Source: Megalonaias nervosa
Taxonomy: Eukaryota > Mollusca > Bivalvia > Unionida > Unionidae
Direction: 5' to 3'
NCBI GenBank assembly: GCA_016617855.1
Contig: JAECUM010013005.1
Span: forward strand, 1 to 64,000
Length of the DNA: 64,000 bases
The position numbers and the translations under genes are program-made. Below are positions 47,977 to 57,534 of this stretch, in pieces; the stretch's first letter is position 1, and each line of letters opens with the position of its first letter. Below the pieces are notes generated by a model that saw only the letters and a program-made list of their open reading frames with translations, ran no database searches and had not been told where the DNA came from.

Positions 47977-49509
47977 ATGTCTGGGAAAAATTATCTTGAT
48001 TTGGCAGAATCTTATGACGTCGACGACATAGTAACAGAATTTGAGTATGTTGAATATCTCGACGAAAATTCTAATGAACCAAATAAAGCTGGTGTTAGAA
48101 CATTTAATACCAGAGACGAAGATGTATTTCTGCTGCCTCACAAAGCAATGTTAGAAGTACGTGGTCAGATTATGACAGTGGCTAATCCACCTGCTAATAT
48201 CGGAGCAGGCGCAGAAATATCTCTTATAAATAATGGCTGGAGCTTATATAAAAGTGCTCGATATCAACTAGCCAATCAAACAGTAGAAGATATTTCAAGT
48301 CACCTACAAGTTATAGGTACAATCTTAAATATTATTTCGTTTTCTGATGATTATTCCAGATCAACTGCAACTAACATGATGTGGTTTAAAGATACTGGGG
48401 CTGGAACTGTATCTGGAGAATTTATTTCAAATGAAGTATTAGAGCATGGAGCTGATGCCGCTGCAGATGTTGCAATTGTAAGAGGTTTTCTCATTGCTAA
48501 TGCAGTCAATTTTGGTATAGCCCCACCAGCCGCAGCCGCTAACGCAGACGCTACAAGAGTTTCACTTACTGCTGCTTGTAATAATTTGGGTATAACACCT
48601 GCAGGTGCAGCTGCTGACGGCGTTGCAATGTTAAATTTAGTTAACGGGGCAATTAGCGTAAGAAATAAACGTTACAATGAAGGGTATTCCAGAAGGAAGG
48701 CACTTACAGCAGAATCGCGTCAAGTTACAATGATGTTGGCATTAAGTATGATTTTCGTTTTTTTTCGCGATTATAACAAGGTATTTCGTGGAGTTAAACA
48801 TACACTTATCCTGGACCGTGCAGATCAAAACGATTGCCTATTTCCAGCTGGCGGAGATGATTGTCAGTTTGTTATAAACAAACTTGCGCTATGGATACCA
48901 CGAATAACGCCGTCAATCACTAAAATGGCAGAATTAAATAGTATGCTACAAAAACACACAAATAGAATTTATTTTCAGCAACATAAAATATATCAAACAG
49001 CAGTTCCAAATACCACCGACTACACATGGCGGGTCACAACAACATCAAGTGAACAACTATCGAGGCAGTTATTTGTTGTCTTACAACAGCAAGAGCGACG
49101 TCGTAACCAACAACAAAATAATGCAATATTTGATAGCGCCAATGTCAGACGAATATACGCTAGACTAAATTCAAAGCAGTATCCGGAACGAGCAATAGAA
49201 TGTAATTTTGCAGATGACGCTAATAAAAACGCATCTCGGCCATATATGTATCTGCTCGATGCAGTGCAAAATTATCAGGATGTCGGAGACGGATCTCAAA
49301 TTTCTATGGAAGAATTTCGTACACGTTATCCAATATTTTATTTTGATGTTAGTAAACACAACGAGAGAGCTGTCGATTCTACAGCTGATATTGAAATTAC
49401 CTGGACACTCGGAGCTCCAGCAGCTCAGTTGTATGTATATGCGCTAGTGATCAGCGACAGATTTGTTACAATTGACTCTGTAGGATGTAAAATGTCAGTC
49501 CAAGTTTAA
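47977..49509 (+). CDS. Major capsid protein, intact (set A, MCP-A)
   Basis: An uninterrupted frame of 510 codons with a good AT-rich leader, 28 bp after the core protein region. It has the layout I associate with the double jelly-roll MCP family found in Polinton-like insertions of invertebrates and fungi: an early 'DVFLLPHKAMLEVRG' strand, 'ISLINNGWSLYKSARYQLAN', the block 'SDDYSRSTATNMMWFKDTG', a central variable Ala-rich loop (about residues 150-225), and late 'FYFDVSKHNERAVDSTADIE'. MCP-B at 59267 shares these blocks in the same order at low overall identity. It forms the capsid hexon-like trimers. It is the longest intact gene of set A, which is odd given the decay around it. Family call by pattern; strong because two copies and context agree. 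Confidence 0.8.
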   Translation: MSGKNYLDLAESYDVDDIVTEFEYVEYLDENSNEPNKAGVRTFNTRDEDVFLLPHKAMLEVRGQIMTVANPPANIGAGAEISLINNGWSLYKSARYQLANQTVEDISSHLQVIGTILNIISFSDDYSRSTATNMMWFKDTGAGTVSGEFISNEVLEHGADAAADVAIVRGFLIANAVNFGIAPPAAAANADATRVSLTAACNNLGITPAGAAADGVAMLNLVNGAISVRNKRYNEGYSRRKALTAESRQVTMMLALSMIFVFFRDYNKVFRGVKHTLILDRADQNDCLFPAGGDDCQFVINKLALWIPRITPSITKMAELNSMLQKHTNRIYFQQHKIYQTAVPNTTDYTWRVTTTSSEQLSRQLFVVLQQQERRRNQQQNNAIFDSANVRRIYARLNSKQYPERAIECNFADDANKNASRPYMYLLDAVQNYQDVGDGSQISMEEFRTRYPIFYFDVSKHNERAVDSTADIEITWTLGAPAAQLYVYALVISDRFVTIDSVGCKMSVQV

Positions 49510-49523
49510 TCTGTAATCGTTAT

Positions 49524-49860
49524 ATGATGACAAAATATATTGTAAAAGAAATATATTTGACTGATGGTCAAGTTAAGAAACTTCGACAAGGTTTACAAAA
49601 AGGTCGGCCAGTTTCATTAAAAGTAAAATATGGAGACAAAAGGTACTTTAACAAAATAATATTAACCAAAACACAAATAAATAAATACGATCGCAAAAAA
49701 CCTTTTGTTTTAAATTTAAGTGCCACACAAATAACAGCAATGGCCCACCATGGTGGTTTCTTCGGTCCGGCATTATCTGTAATGGACAGTATCTGGCGCA
49801 ACGAAAAATGCAGTTGAGGGTCATGGTATAAACAAAAGTTTTGTCTAAAGATAAATATAA
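49524..49860 (+). pseudogene. Virion core protein with repeated beta-strand motif (set A)
   Basis: Starts 15 bp after MCP-A. The first 90 residues consist of a repeated unit 'L(T/S)-x2-Q-(V/I)-x-(K)' followed by 'V-x-L-(K/N)': 'LTDGQVKKLRQGLQKGRPVS', 'LTKTQINKYDRKKPFVL' and 'LSATQITAMAHHGG'. Set B has the same motif at 60682. After 'HHGGFFGPAL' the frame is broken near 49800. The family is common next to MCP genes in Polinton-like elements as I recall, without an assigned function. It may form one gene with the next basic segment. Confidence 0.55.
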
Positions 49861-50027
49861 TACTGCCCAAACAAAAAACGGCAAGAAAGACTAAAAAAAA
49901 AAAGACAAGATCGCGAAAAAGGAAAGGCGGATTTATAGGACCATTGCTGGCGGGAGTAGCGGGAAGTCTATTGCCAAATCTGTTGGGAATAGGACGAGGA
50001 CTAACATTGCCAGGAACAAGGAGGTGA
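49860..50027 (+). CDS. Basic glycine-leucine-rich tail protein (set A)
   Basis: Open frame with a Lys/Arg-rich N-terminus ('KTKKKKTRSRKRKGG') followed by a Gly/Leu segment ('FIGPLLAGVAGSLLPNLLG') and 'LTLPGTRR'. It has no ATG at the expected place (ATA then CTG). It could be a short pX/mu-like DNA-condensing protein, or the C-terminal part of the preceding core protein after a frame change; set B favours the second reading because its core protein runs on into the same kind of sequence. Confidence 0.4.
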   Translation: MLPKQKTARKTKKKKTRSRKRKGGFIGPLLAGVAGSLLPNLLGIGRGLTLPGTRR

Positions 50028-50480
50028 AACCTCCCACGGCCGCGTTAAACAACTTTGATATACTTGATAAACTAAAAAAAGTAAAACATTTCCGTGGAGT
50101 TTATTCTAAAGATGAACTTGATGATGCAGCAGCTGGTGGATCATGTGTGATAAATATACAAGATTTCAATGACGGATCTGGCACACATTGGGTAGCTGTT
50201 TGTAATAACAATTATTTTGACTCATTTGGACTTCCACCAAGTGACGCAATAAAAAAAATATATAAACAAAAAAAATAAAATAATAAATTATTCGTCTAAT
50301 CAAATTCAGCCTGTTGGAACTTCTGCTTGTGGATATTATTGCGTGGTGTTTATAAAACAAATGTCCAAATCGCCTGACAATGTCAGGGGATTGGATTTTT
50401 TAAAATTTATTTTACAGTTTGACCAGCAACCTTCTCACGCTAATGATGAGATTGCAATTAATTTTGTACAAACTTCTTGA
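50024..50480 (+). pseudogene. Adenain-like cysteine protease, frameshifted (set A)
   Basis: The N-terminal part has the family's 'FRGVYSKDEL' opening, the His motif 'GSGTHWVAV' and the acidic 'YFDSFGLPP' motif in the order and spacing of adenovirus-type proteases. A frame change in the A-rich run 50247-50275 separates these from the part with the nucleophile ('TSACGYYC', Cys codon at about 50328-50330). The normal start codon seems lost: coding opens with GTG at 50024 where set B has an ATG. These proteases cut capsid precursors in maturing particles. The domain is complete across the frame change; as written the gene cannot make active enzyme. Confidence 0.75.
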
Positions 50481-50486
50481 TATATA

Positions 50487-50723
50487 ATGTCAACATATTA
50501 TCTCAAGTGTAAAACTAAAACAGAAAATAAAGATGAAACAACAGAAAAAAAATAAAAAATATAATAGAATAATGTTAAAAAGTATTTGTGCAATCTGCGG
50601 AAAAAGAATAAGTATGTTTTTAAAGAAATTATCGCCAGCAATATCATAGCAACAACAAAGTTGTCCGGAGCAGGTTGTCCATGTCCTGACAATATTAAGA
50701 AAGTTTTTTTAGTAGATGATTAA
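50487..50723 (+). pseudogene. Small zinc-ribbon protein, DUF5679-like, frameshifted
   Basis: Starts 6 bp after the protease stop with 'MSTYYLKCKTKT'; a second pair 'SICAICGK' follows about 25 residues later, giving one zinc-binding C-x-C/C-x2-C arrangement like DUF5679 ('Y-C-x-K-C...G-x-C-x-x-C-G'). Frame changes lie in the A runs at about 50541-50556 and 50600-50615. The end contains 'GAGCPCPDN'. Such tiny zinc-ribbon genes are frequent in this class of elements, role unknown. Confidence 0.5.
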
Positions 50724-50729
50724 TAAATA

Positions 50730-51179
50730 ATGATATGCGAGTGCGTTTGTGATAGAGATCTCTGTCTTGAGCAAAATAAAATTGTTGCATACTGTCAACA
50801 ATGCAACAACAGATAAATAATTGGAACAGGTATAGATATACATAAATTAATTGGCAAATTACCAAAACTAAAAGGCGGTTGCACATTGTCAGGCCATAAA
50901 TATACTTGACCTTATAATCCGCTAGATAAACAACTTGACGAAAACAATAATCCGCTGCCAGGACAAGAACTTTACAATCAAGTTGACGCAACAGCAATGC
51001 GTCACGATATCTGCTATCGTGATAACGAACAAGATAAGCACGGCTGCGATAAAGTAATGTTAAACGAACTTCGTGATATGAAGCCTGTAAATATGCGAGA
51101 GCGTGTTGACAGAAAGTTGGTGCAGGGTTTTATTGGAGGAAAATATAAAGTAGGTATGATGATCTGGCGTCAGAGCTAA
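50730..51179 (+). pseudogene. Parvovirus-type phospholipase A2 domain protein with nonsense codons
   Basis: A single frame from ATG 50730 to 51179 (149 codons) with two in-frame stops, TAA at 50814-50816 and TGA at 50907-50909. The N-terminus is Cys-rich ('CECVCDRDLC', 'YCQQC'). The PLA2 core shows a calcium-loop-like 'PYNPLDKQLD' directly after the second stop, which sits where the loop glycine is expected, and the catalytic helix 'MRHDICYRDNEQDKHGCDK' with the His-Asp pair. In parvoviruses such domains breach endosomal membranes; Polinton-like elements are known to carry related domains. It overlaps the integrase region that follows. Entry-related function is inferred; this copy is dead. 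Confidence 0.7.
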
Positions 51180-52021
51180 ACAAACCTAAAGAAAAAAGTT
51201 TCCACGACGAAAGGTTGTCGCAAATGCCGTTGACGATATCTGGGCAATAGATTTAGTTGATATGTCAGACCTTAGTAGATTTAACAATAATAAAAGATAT
51301 CTTTAATATTGTAGATGTTTTTAGCAAATATGCGTTTAGCGTACCAGTTTCAGATAAAACAGAAGTATCGATAACTGATGCGTTGAAACAGGTCATCGTT
51401 AGTACAGAAAGAAAACCAAACAGAATCTGGACAGATCATGGAGCAGAATTTTTTAATAAAATATTTGAGCAGTTTTTAGAAGAAAATAACATCAAAAAAT
51501 ATGTTACAGGAAATGAAGGTAAGAGCGTTGTCGTCGAGCAATTTAATCGCACACTAAACGAAAAAAGCCACAAATATTTGACAGCTAAAAATACAAATAA
51601 ATATATTGACAATTTACAGAAAATTGTTGATGAATATAATAACACAAAACATCGAACCACAAGGATGTCGCCGAACGACGCAATTAAAAATCCAATATTA
51701 GCAAACGAAAATATGTACCGCAGACATAAATTTAAAGTTGGTGATAAAGTTAGAATTTCTCTGACGAAAAAGGTGTTCGAGAAAGGATTAGCTCAAAACT
51801 GGAGCGAAGGAGTATTTGTTGTTGATAAAGTACTTTTAAAAATACCAGTGACTTATGCGTTAAAAGATTTATCGGGTGAACCTATAACTGGTAGTTTTTA
51901 TGAACAAAAACTGCAGAAAACTGAACAAGATATATTTGTTATCGAAAAAGTTATTAGGAAGCGCGGCAACAAAAGTTTAGCGATAAATTTAATAGTTGGG
52001 TGCCAACTCGGTCAATTTTGA
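51167..52021 (+). pseudogene. Retrovirus-type integrase (rve) with chromodomain-like tail, broken
   Basis: Coding begins in a frame overlapping the PLA2 stop ('ASELNKP'), matching how Polinton integrases start. The first catalytic Asp lies in 'DDIWAIDLVDM' (codon 51250-51252) before a frame change near 51256-51300. The second is in 'IWTDHGAEF' and the Glu in 'VVVEQFNRTL' (residues 60 and 94 of the main open frame), so the DDE triad is still encoded. The C-terminus has an SH3-like 'FKVGDKVRIS' and ends with chromodomain pieces ('VIRKRGNKSL' and, in another frame, 'FNSWVPTRS'), between which several residues appear deleted near 51980. Such integrases insert the element with a 5-6-bp target duplication. 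Confidence 0.8.
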
Positions 52022-52259
52022 AATAAATATTTGTTCGTACTTCATAAACACAGATTTACATTTGACCGGTCGACATAAGGAAATTAAATGTAATTTTCTT
52101 TCATTATCGACTGGCATCAAACTGAATATTTTAACAAAAATAAAATTGTATTTTATGCTCCTCTGTTTCTCAGTTATTTTTACACCAAGAAAAGGGTTAT
52201 AAGTTGCCAAAATATTTGCTGTTCGGCAACAGTAAAATTAAATTAAAAATTAAATTTTA

Positions 52260-52517
52260 TTATTTGTTTAGCGATATGATATTTAAGATTATATCGTCCA
52301 GTTGTCGGTCTGCTGTAATTCTTTTTTTGTCAACGAAATCCACGATCTCGTCTTGTTCATCGTCATTATTAAATAAGATACCGTCTTCGTTATAACCAGC
52401 AGATTTGTCTGCATCGCCAGAGATTTAATCTCCTGCTGTAAAATTGCTGCTAGTGATTGTATGGTCAACGACTTTGTCGTTGGTATATATGTCAGCAAGT
52501 CTCTTTATTAAATCCAT
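52260..52517 (-). pseudogene. Small acidic protein with nonsense codon (set A)
   Basis: Minus-strand frame of about 85 codons from ATG 52517 to a stop at 52260-52262, with one in-frame TAA near 52425. The C-terminal half is very acidic ('NEDGILFNNDDEQDEIVDFV') and ends in 'ADRQLDDIILNIISLN'. No family recognised. It diverges from the gene at 52551 with 33 bp between starts. Confidence 0.4.
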
Positions 52518-52550
52518 ATAATAATATATTTTTATCTAATTATAATAATA
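52518..52550. promoter_or_regulatory. Divergent intergenic region, 33 bp
   Basis: The AT-only spacer 'ataatatatttttatctaat' lies between two opposing start codons (52517 and 52551). It is the second such tight divergent spacer in set A. Confidence 0.35.
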
Positions 52551-52859
52551 ATGGCCAGCGAAATGAAATCTGCTGACGTAAAATATCATCGGAAAGTTAA
52601 CATATTAAACTACAATGAACTAGCCGAGGCGGTTCAAAAATGTCTGTCGGGCTGTAATACTTCTGTTGACGTTATTATAATGCAAGGTGATTCCAATAAA
52701 ATACTTCTAAAAGCAGCAGAAAAAAATAAACTTAATAACAGCACGTTTATAACACTAAACTTTGATAAAGATGACATTTTAATGTTTGCCCATAATTGCT
52801 TATCCAAAACAGAATTAAGAAATATATTTGAAAATAAATCTATCAAATGTCAACATTGA
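52551..52859 (+). CDS. Intact small protein of unknown function (set A)
   Basis: 102 codons, no breaks, ATG preceded by an AT-rich leader. It is an alpha/beta type sequence, with predicted helices around residues 20-35 and 50-65 and a strand 'SVDVIIMQGD'. Two cysteines near residue 32 ('CLSGC') and one at the end. No domain recognised. It is convergent with, and nearly touches, the HNH gene on the other strand. It is one of the few intact genes of set A. Confidence 0.55.
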   Translation: MASEMKSADVKYHRKVNILNYNELAEAVQKCLSGCNTSVDVIIMQGDSNKILLKAAEKNKLNNSTFITLNFDKDDILMFAHNCLSKTELRNIFENKSIKCQH

Positions 52860-52864
52860 AGTTG

Positions 52865-53621
52865 CTGCTTTAGTTTTGCCGTTAGCTACATCTATTATTG
52901 ATTGTGAATGAATTTTATATTTTGCAGCAGCTGTTATTGATTTAAATTTCATTTCTTCACCAGTTTCTAGATTTATTGAATAACTGATTTTTTTTAAGGA
53001 TTTTTAAAATTACTACCATCAGAATTAGCTCCTCTTCTGGTGTTTTCTTTTGATGTAACTAAATCTAAATTTTCAATCCTATTATCGGTTTTAATGCTGT
53101 TGATGTGATCAGTAACCAAATTATCTGGAATAGCGCCATTAAAAGTTTCATAAATAAACCTATGTGCTTTATAACAAACATAATCAGTTTTAATATTACG
53201 TACTGATACATCAAGATAACCATCTTTTCTTACATTTTCTAACACTTTTTTCGTTTCCGATTTCGAATAATTCCTCTATCATTAGCTTCATATAAATCAA
53301 ATATTGAATGGGATTGAAATTCGTCCTGCAAAGACAAATTCTCAATATTATCATCATTAATCGAGCCATTTACTCTGCAGACTCGCTGTCCAGATGGAAT
53401 TTCTCCGCAGAACAAAGTATAAATAAAATCTTTTCTAAACATTTTAATTCTATCTGTATTATCTCCTTTTACATTTATTATTATTCCAGCTGGTGTTCTT
53501 TACCAAAAGGTCGTCTGTACCTGACACAAATCACCGAACCAAGTGCATTTCCTGCATACAAGTTGTACCTTGGGTGAACGTGATTTTCTTCCTGTTCCTC
53601 TGCTGTTATATTTTTTGACAT
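52865..53621 (-). pseudogene. HNH homing-endonuclease-like protein, frameshifted
   Basis: Minus strand from ATG 53621. Order of parts: an N-terminal segment 'HPRYNLYAGNALGSVI', a first HNH-like half with 'GEIPSGQRVCRVNG' and 'NIENLSL' (53442-53300), a NUMOD4-like 'YEANDRGIIRNRKRKK', a canonical HNH core 'IPDNLVTDHINSIKTDNRIE' followed by 'NLDLVTSKEN' (53130-53040), and a C-terminal NUMOD1-like 'ITAAAKYKIH' (about 52930). Breaks are near 53490, at A runs at 53240-53246 and at 52987-52993. Family: HNH endonucleases with modular DNA-binding repeats, usually mobile in phage and large DNA viruses. It is likely a freeloading gene inside set A. Confidence 0.7.
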
Positions 53622-53696
53622 TATTCTATAAAGATTTTATATTTCTAATTGAAAAATAAATAAAAAATCATTTAAATATAAAAATATTATATATAA
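53622..53696. promoter_or_regulatory. Divergent AT-rich spacer before the polymerase
   Basis: 75 bp of nearly pure A/T between the HNH gene start (minus) and the first plausible polymerase codon (plus). Probably contains both promoters; no single TATA box stands out. Confidence 0.3.
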
Positions 53697-56600
53697 TGTT
53701 AAAATAGCAAGATATTGCCAAGAAGAGCCTTATAAAAGCAGAAAAAAATTGCTACAGAAATTTCGGGCTATGATAAAAGTTATAAATTTGATAATCAAAA
53801 TGTTTTAGCAAATTTTAACTTCACAAATTTATTTCATCTTTTACAACCGATTGTAACGCAAGAACTTGCAATTCACAAAAGTATCAAGCTAATATTGCAG
53901 TATCATGTAATTTTATCAAAGTTACGTGCAATCGAAAAAGATGTACTAGATATAATTTTTGAAAATACAAATTTCGACAGCGAAATTGCCGAGCCATATT
54001 TAACAGCTAAATCACGGAAAATATTAAATGGAACAAACATTGCCACAGTTGCCAATGAAATACACCAAGAAATTAACAAGAAGCTTGAGGAATTTACCTC
54101 ATCAGGATCAGGTTGGAAATTTGAGATGATTACGGAGGTTTTATTTCACGCAATGAAATATAACATACTTCGCGGTAGTTCTTACGTTGATCTCCCTCAA
54201 AAAATTAAAAACAAAAAATGTTGTATAAATGTCAAAAACAGCGACAATGAGTGTTTTCGTTGGACAATTTTGTCTCCAAGACATCCTCAAAATTGTAACT
54301 CCAACCAAGTTGAAAAATATTTGCCGTACAGAAATGAATTGGATTTCGATGGGATAACTTTTCCAGTGGCAGAAAATCAGATACCAAAGTTTGAAAAATA
54401 AAACGATATCTCAGTAAATGTTTTCGGACTAGATGAGCGTGCAAATGTTTACCGGAGATATATTTCAGCGACTGCTATGCAGTTGACAATAAACTTGCTG
54501 TTTTATAAAGGACATTACGTTTGGATAAAACATTTTAACGGGTTAGTTGGTAGACAATATAATAAAGATAAAAATAAGAAATATTTCTGTTACAGATGTT
54601 TACAAGGTATTTCTAGCGATGGAAAACTGCAAGAGCATGTTAAATATTGTGTTAATGTTCAAAAAATAACCATGCCAACAGAGAAATAAAAAGTATTAAA
54701 ATTTAAAAATTATAATCATAAGCTAAGTATCCCGTTTATTATTTATGCAGATTTTGAGTGTCTACTTGTTCCTGTGGCTTTCGCAGAAAATAATCCAAAT
54801 AAATCGAGTACAAGAAAAATACAAAAACATGTTCCTTGCGGCGTTTCCTACAAAGTAGTTTGTTGTGCTAATGATAAAATGACTGCTCCAGTAAAGTTAT
54901 ACAGATGTAGCAATGGCGAATCTGAAAGTCTGGCCGTGTGGCTACTAAAAAATCTCATGGAAGAAGTTAATAAAATTTCCAACAGGTTATTCAAAACAGC
55001 TCCAATGAAAATAACATCCAAATAACAACTTGATTTGACAATGCAGTTAATTGTCATATTTGTGAGAAATCCCTAGATAACGACAAAGTGCGCGATCACT
55101 GTCGTCTGACCGGTCAGTATCGCGGGGCAGCTCATAACAACTGTAATTTAAAATTCCATGCACCTGATTTTATTCCTGTCATCTTACATAATATTCGTGT
55201 TTACGATAGTCATATCATTGTAGAAGCTTTTGGCAACGAGGAGGTCAAATTTAAACTAAACATTATAAATTGTATTCCAAACAATTTTGAACAGTATATG
55301 TCAGTTACTCTTGGCAAATTACGTTTCATTGACAGTCTGCAATTTATGGCAGCATCATTAGATGAGTTTGTTAAAGGTTTCAGCAGTTTCAATAATCTAA
55401 AAAGTTGCTTTGGTGAAAACTACGTCGATCTGAAAAAAATAAAAAGGCATTTTATTTTACGAATACCTGGACGATTGGAGCCGATTTGATGAAACTTCTC
55501 TGCCTGGCAAAGACAAATTTTATTCGCAGCTAAAAGGCGAAGGTATATCAGATGGTGAATATAGTTATGCACAAGAAATTTGGAAAAAATTTGGTTGTAA
55601 AACATTTGGTGATTATCATGATTTATATTTGAAAACAGATATGTTATTGTTAGCAGATGTTTTCGAGAGTTTTCGTCGAGTTAGTCATGAACATTATGGA
55701 TTGGATCCTTGTTGGTTTAATTCCGCTCCAGGACTATCCTGGGACGCTCTACTAGAAACAAGTAAAATAGAATTGGATCTTTTAACTGACATTGATATGT
55801 TTAATTATATTGAAAAAGGTATCAGAGGCGGAATTAGCGTGATGTCGAAGAAGTACGCGGTAGCTAATAATAAATATCTAAAAAATTATAATCCCGATAA
55901 ACCATCCAATTATATTATTTATCTGGACGGAAATAATTTATATGAATGGGCAATGTCACAGCCAATGCAGTGCAGTGGATTTCATCGGATAACTCCAGAT
56001 CAATTTCTTAAAGAAACTGAAAAAAAATCTTCCGAAGACATCAGTTATGTTGTTGAAGTTGATCTCGGTTATCCTGAGCCACTTCGCAACCTACATAACG
56101 ACTATCCGTTTTGTGCAGAGTCGATAGTAATAGACTATAGTTTTTTATCACCAGGACAACAGGCAGCGACAACAGCTAAAAATTCGATTTTTAATAAGCT
56201 AGTTCCAAATTTACCTTGTAAGAAGAATTATGTGATGCACTACAGAAACCTAAAACAAGCAGTAGATGCTGGACTGGTCTTAAGGACAGTTCATCGTGTG
56301 CTAAAATTTAATCAGTCCAGGTGGATGGCAGATTATATTGATTTAAATACCAAACGTCGCGCAACTTCTAGGACAGAATTTGAGAAAAACTTCTTTAAAC
56401 TTATGAACATTTCCGTGTTTGGTAAGACAATGGAAAATATCAGAAAACGTGTCAATATTGAGATTGTAAACGAAATAAATCACAGGAATAAATTAGTTAA
56501 CGATGACGGTTTAGTCAGTATGAAAATATTTAATGAAAATTTTGTTGCAATATAGCGACGAAAGACAAATTTAAATTTAAATAAACCAATTTATGTTGGT

Positions 56601-57337
56601 GCATCGGTGTTGGACATATCAAAGTGGTTGATGTACTTTTTTCACTACGGTTTTGTTAAGAGAGTCTGGCCAGATTCAAATTTATTGTTTACCGATACAA
56701 ATTCGCTAGTTTATAATATAAAATGTGAAAATGTATACCAGGACATTTATGACCACCGTGACTCATTTGATTTATCAGACTATCCAGCAAGTAGTGGATT
56801 TCATGATCCAACTAACAAGAAAGTTATTGGTAAATTTAAGGACGAATTTATGTTTGTGCCAGTTAAGGAATTTGTCGTACTTCGAAGTAAAATGTACGCC
56901 GTAATTTTAGATGACAATAAACTGACAAAAAAACAAAAAAAAAAAACCCAAAAGGTATTCCTCGTGGGTATGTGAAAAAATGTATGAGATTTGATGACTT
57001 TAAAGCAGCACTAATCAATAATGTCAGTTTTATCAAGACAAATGTTATTAGAACAAATTATCACAAACTTGAAACAGATGCAATTATAAAACGTGGATTA
57101 AGTAATTTTGATGACAAACGTTACTGTGGGGACGGGATAAACACACTAGCTATTGGACATCACGCTTGTAATTTTGTCTAAAGTTTAGATATAGTGTTCG
57201 AAAATTTAACATTAGCTGATGGAATTAATAGCAAAATTAAACGGTCAATTGTTAATAACCAACCACTACAGTTTGAATTTAATGATGAAATTTCAGGTAT
57301 TTGTTTTAGTAAATTTGACAAAATAAAACTTTCTTAG
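53697..57337 (+). pseudogene. Protein-primed type B DNA polymerase, multiply broken
   Basis: Seven main open pieces (53895-54401, 54477-54689, 54774-55025, 55088-55489, 55629-56555, 56607-56975, 56972-57181) plus a C-terminal piece ending with TAG at 57335-57337, in changing frames. In order: a zinc-finger-like 'CYRCLQ...EHVKYC', an exonuclease I-like 'YADFECLL' near 54750, 'DHCRLTGQYRGAAHNNCNL' at 55090, palm motif A 'YLDGNNLYEWAMSQ' at 55920, motif B 'KLMNISVFGKTMEN' at 56400, and motif C 'LFTDTNSLVY' at 56685. Motif C normally reads D-T-D-S; here codon 56700-56702 is Asn. One frame change is in the A run at 56931-56946. This gene replicates Polintons by protein priming; this copy is inactive. 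Confidence 0.85.
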
Positions 57338-57502
57338 CAGCAGAGAGGGTGGACCCTACAACTTTGTAGAGACCTTATTTTTGAAAATTAAGGGTTCCCT
57401 GAAAAAAATAAGTTTTTGTCTTAATAATGAAAACTTCTTTAATTGACCAGATTTTTTCACAATCTGGTCACGTGCGTATGTCATTCACCCTCTCTGCTGC
57501 TA
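57335..57502. repeat. 164-bp inverted-repeat element with TA flanks at the A/B junction
   Basis: GCAGCAGAGAGGGTG at 57337-57351 is perfectly inverted as CACCCTCTCTGCTGC at 57486-57500, with TA immediately outside both ends (57335-57336 and 57501-57502). That is the form of a Tc1/mariner-type MITE with a TA target duplication. The left TA and first G also form the TAG stop of the polymerase. Inside, 'gaccagatt' and 'aatctggtc' make a second hairpin at about 57440-57466. A terminator or replication hairpin between sets A and B is the alternative. Confidence 0.65.
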
Positions 57503-57534
57503 TAAATTAAACAGCCATATAGATATTATCAATA

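Noticed and set aside
41300..57340. Long terminal inverted repeats defining set A as one complete Polinton
   Set aside because: Looked for by eye at about 41.3 kb and 57.3 kb; the only inverted repeat found (57337-57500) is local to the junction, so element ends are not defined.
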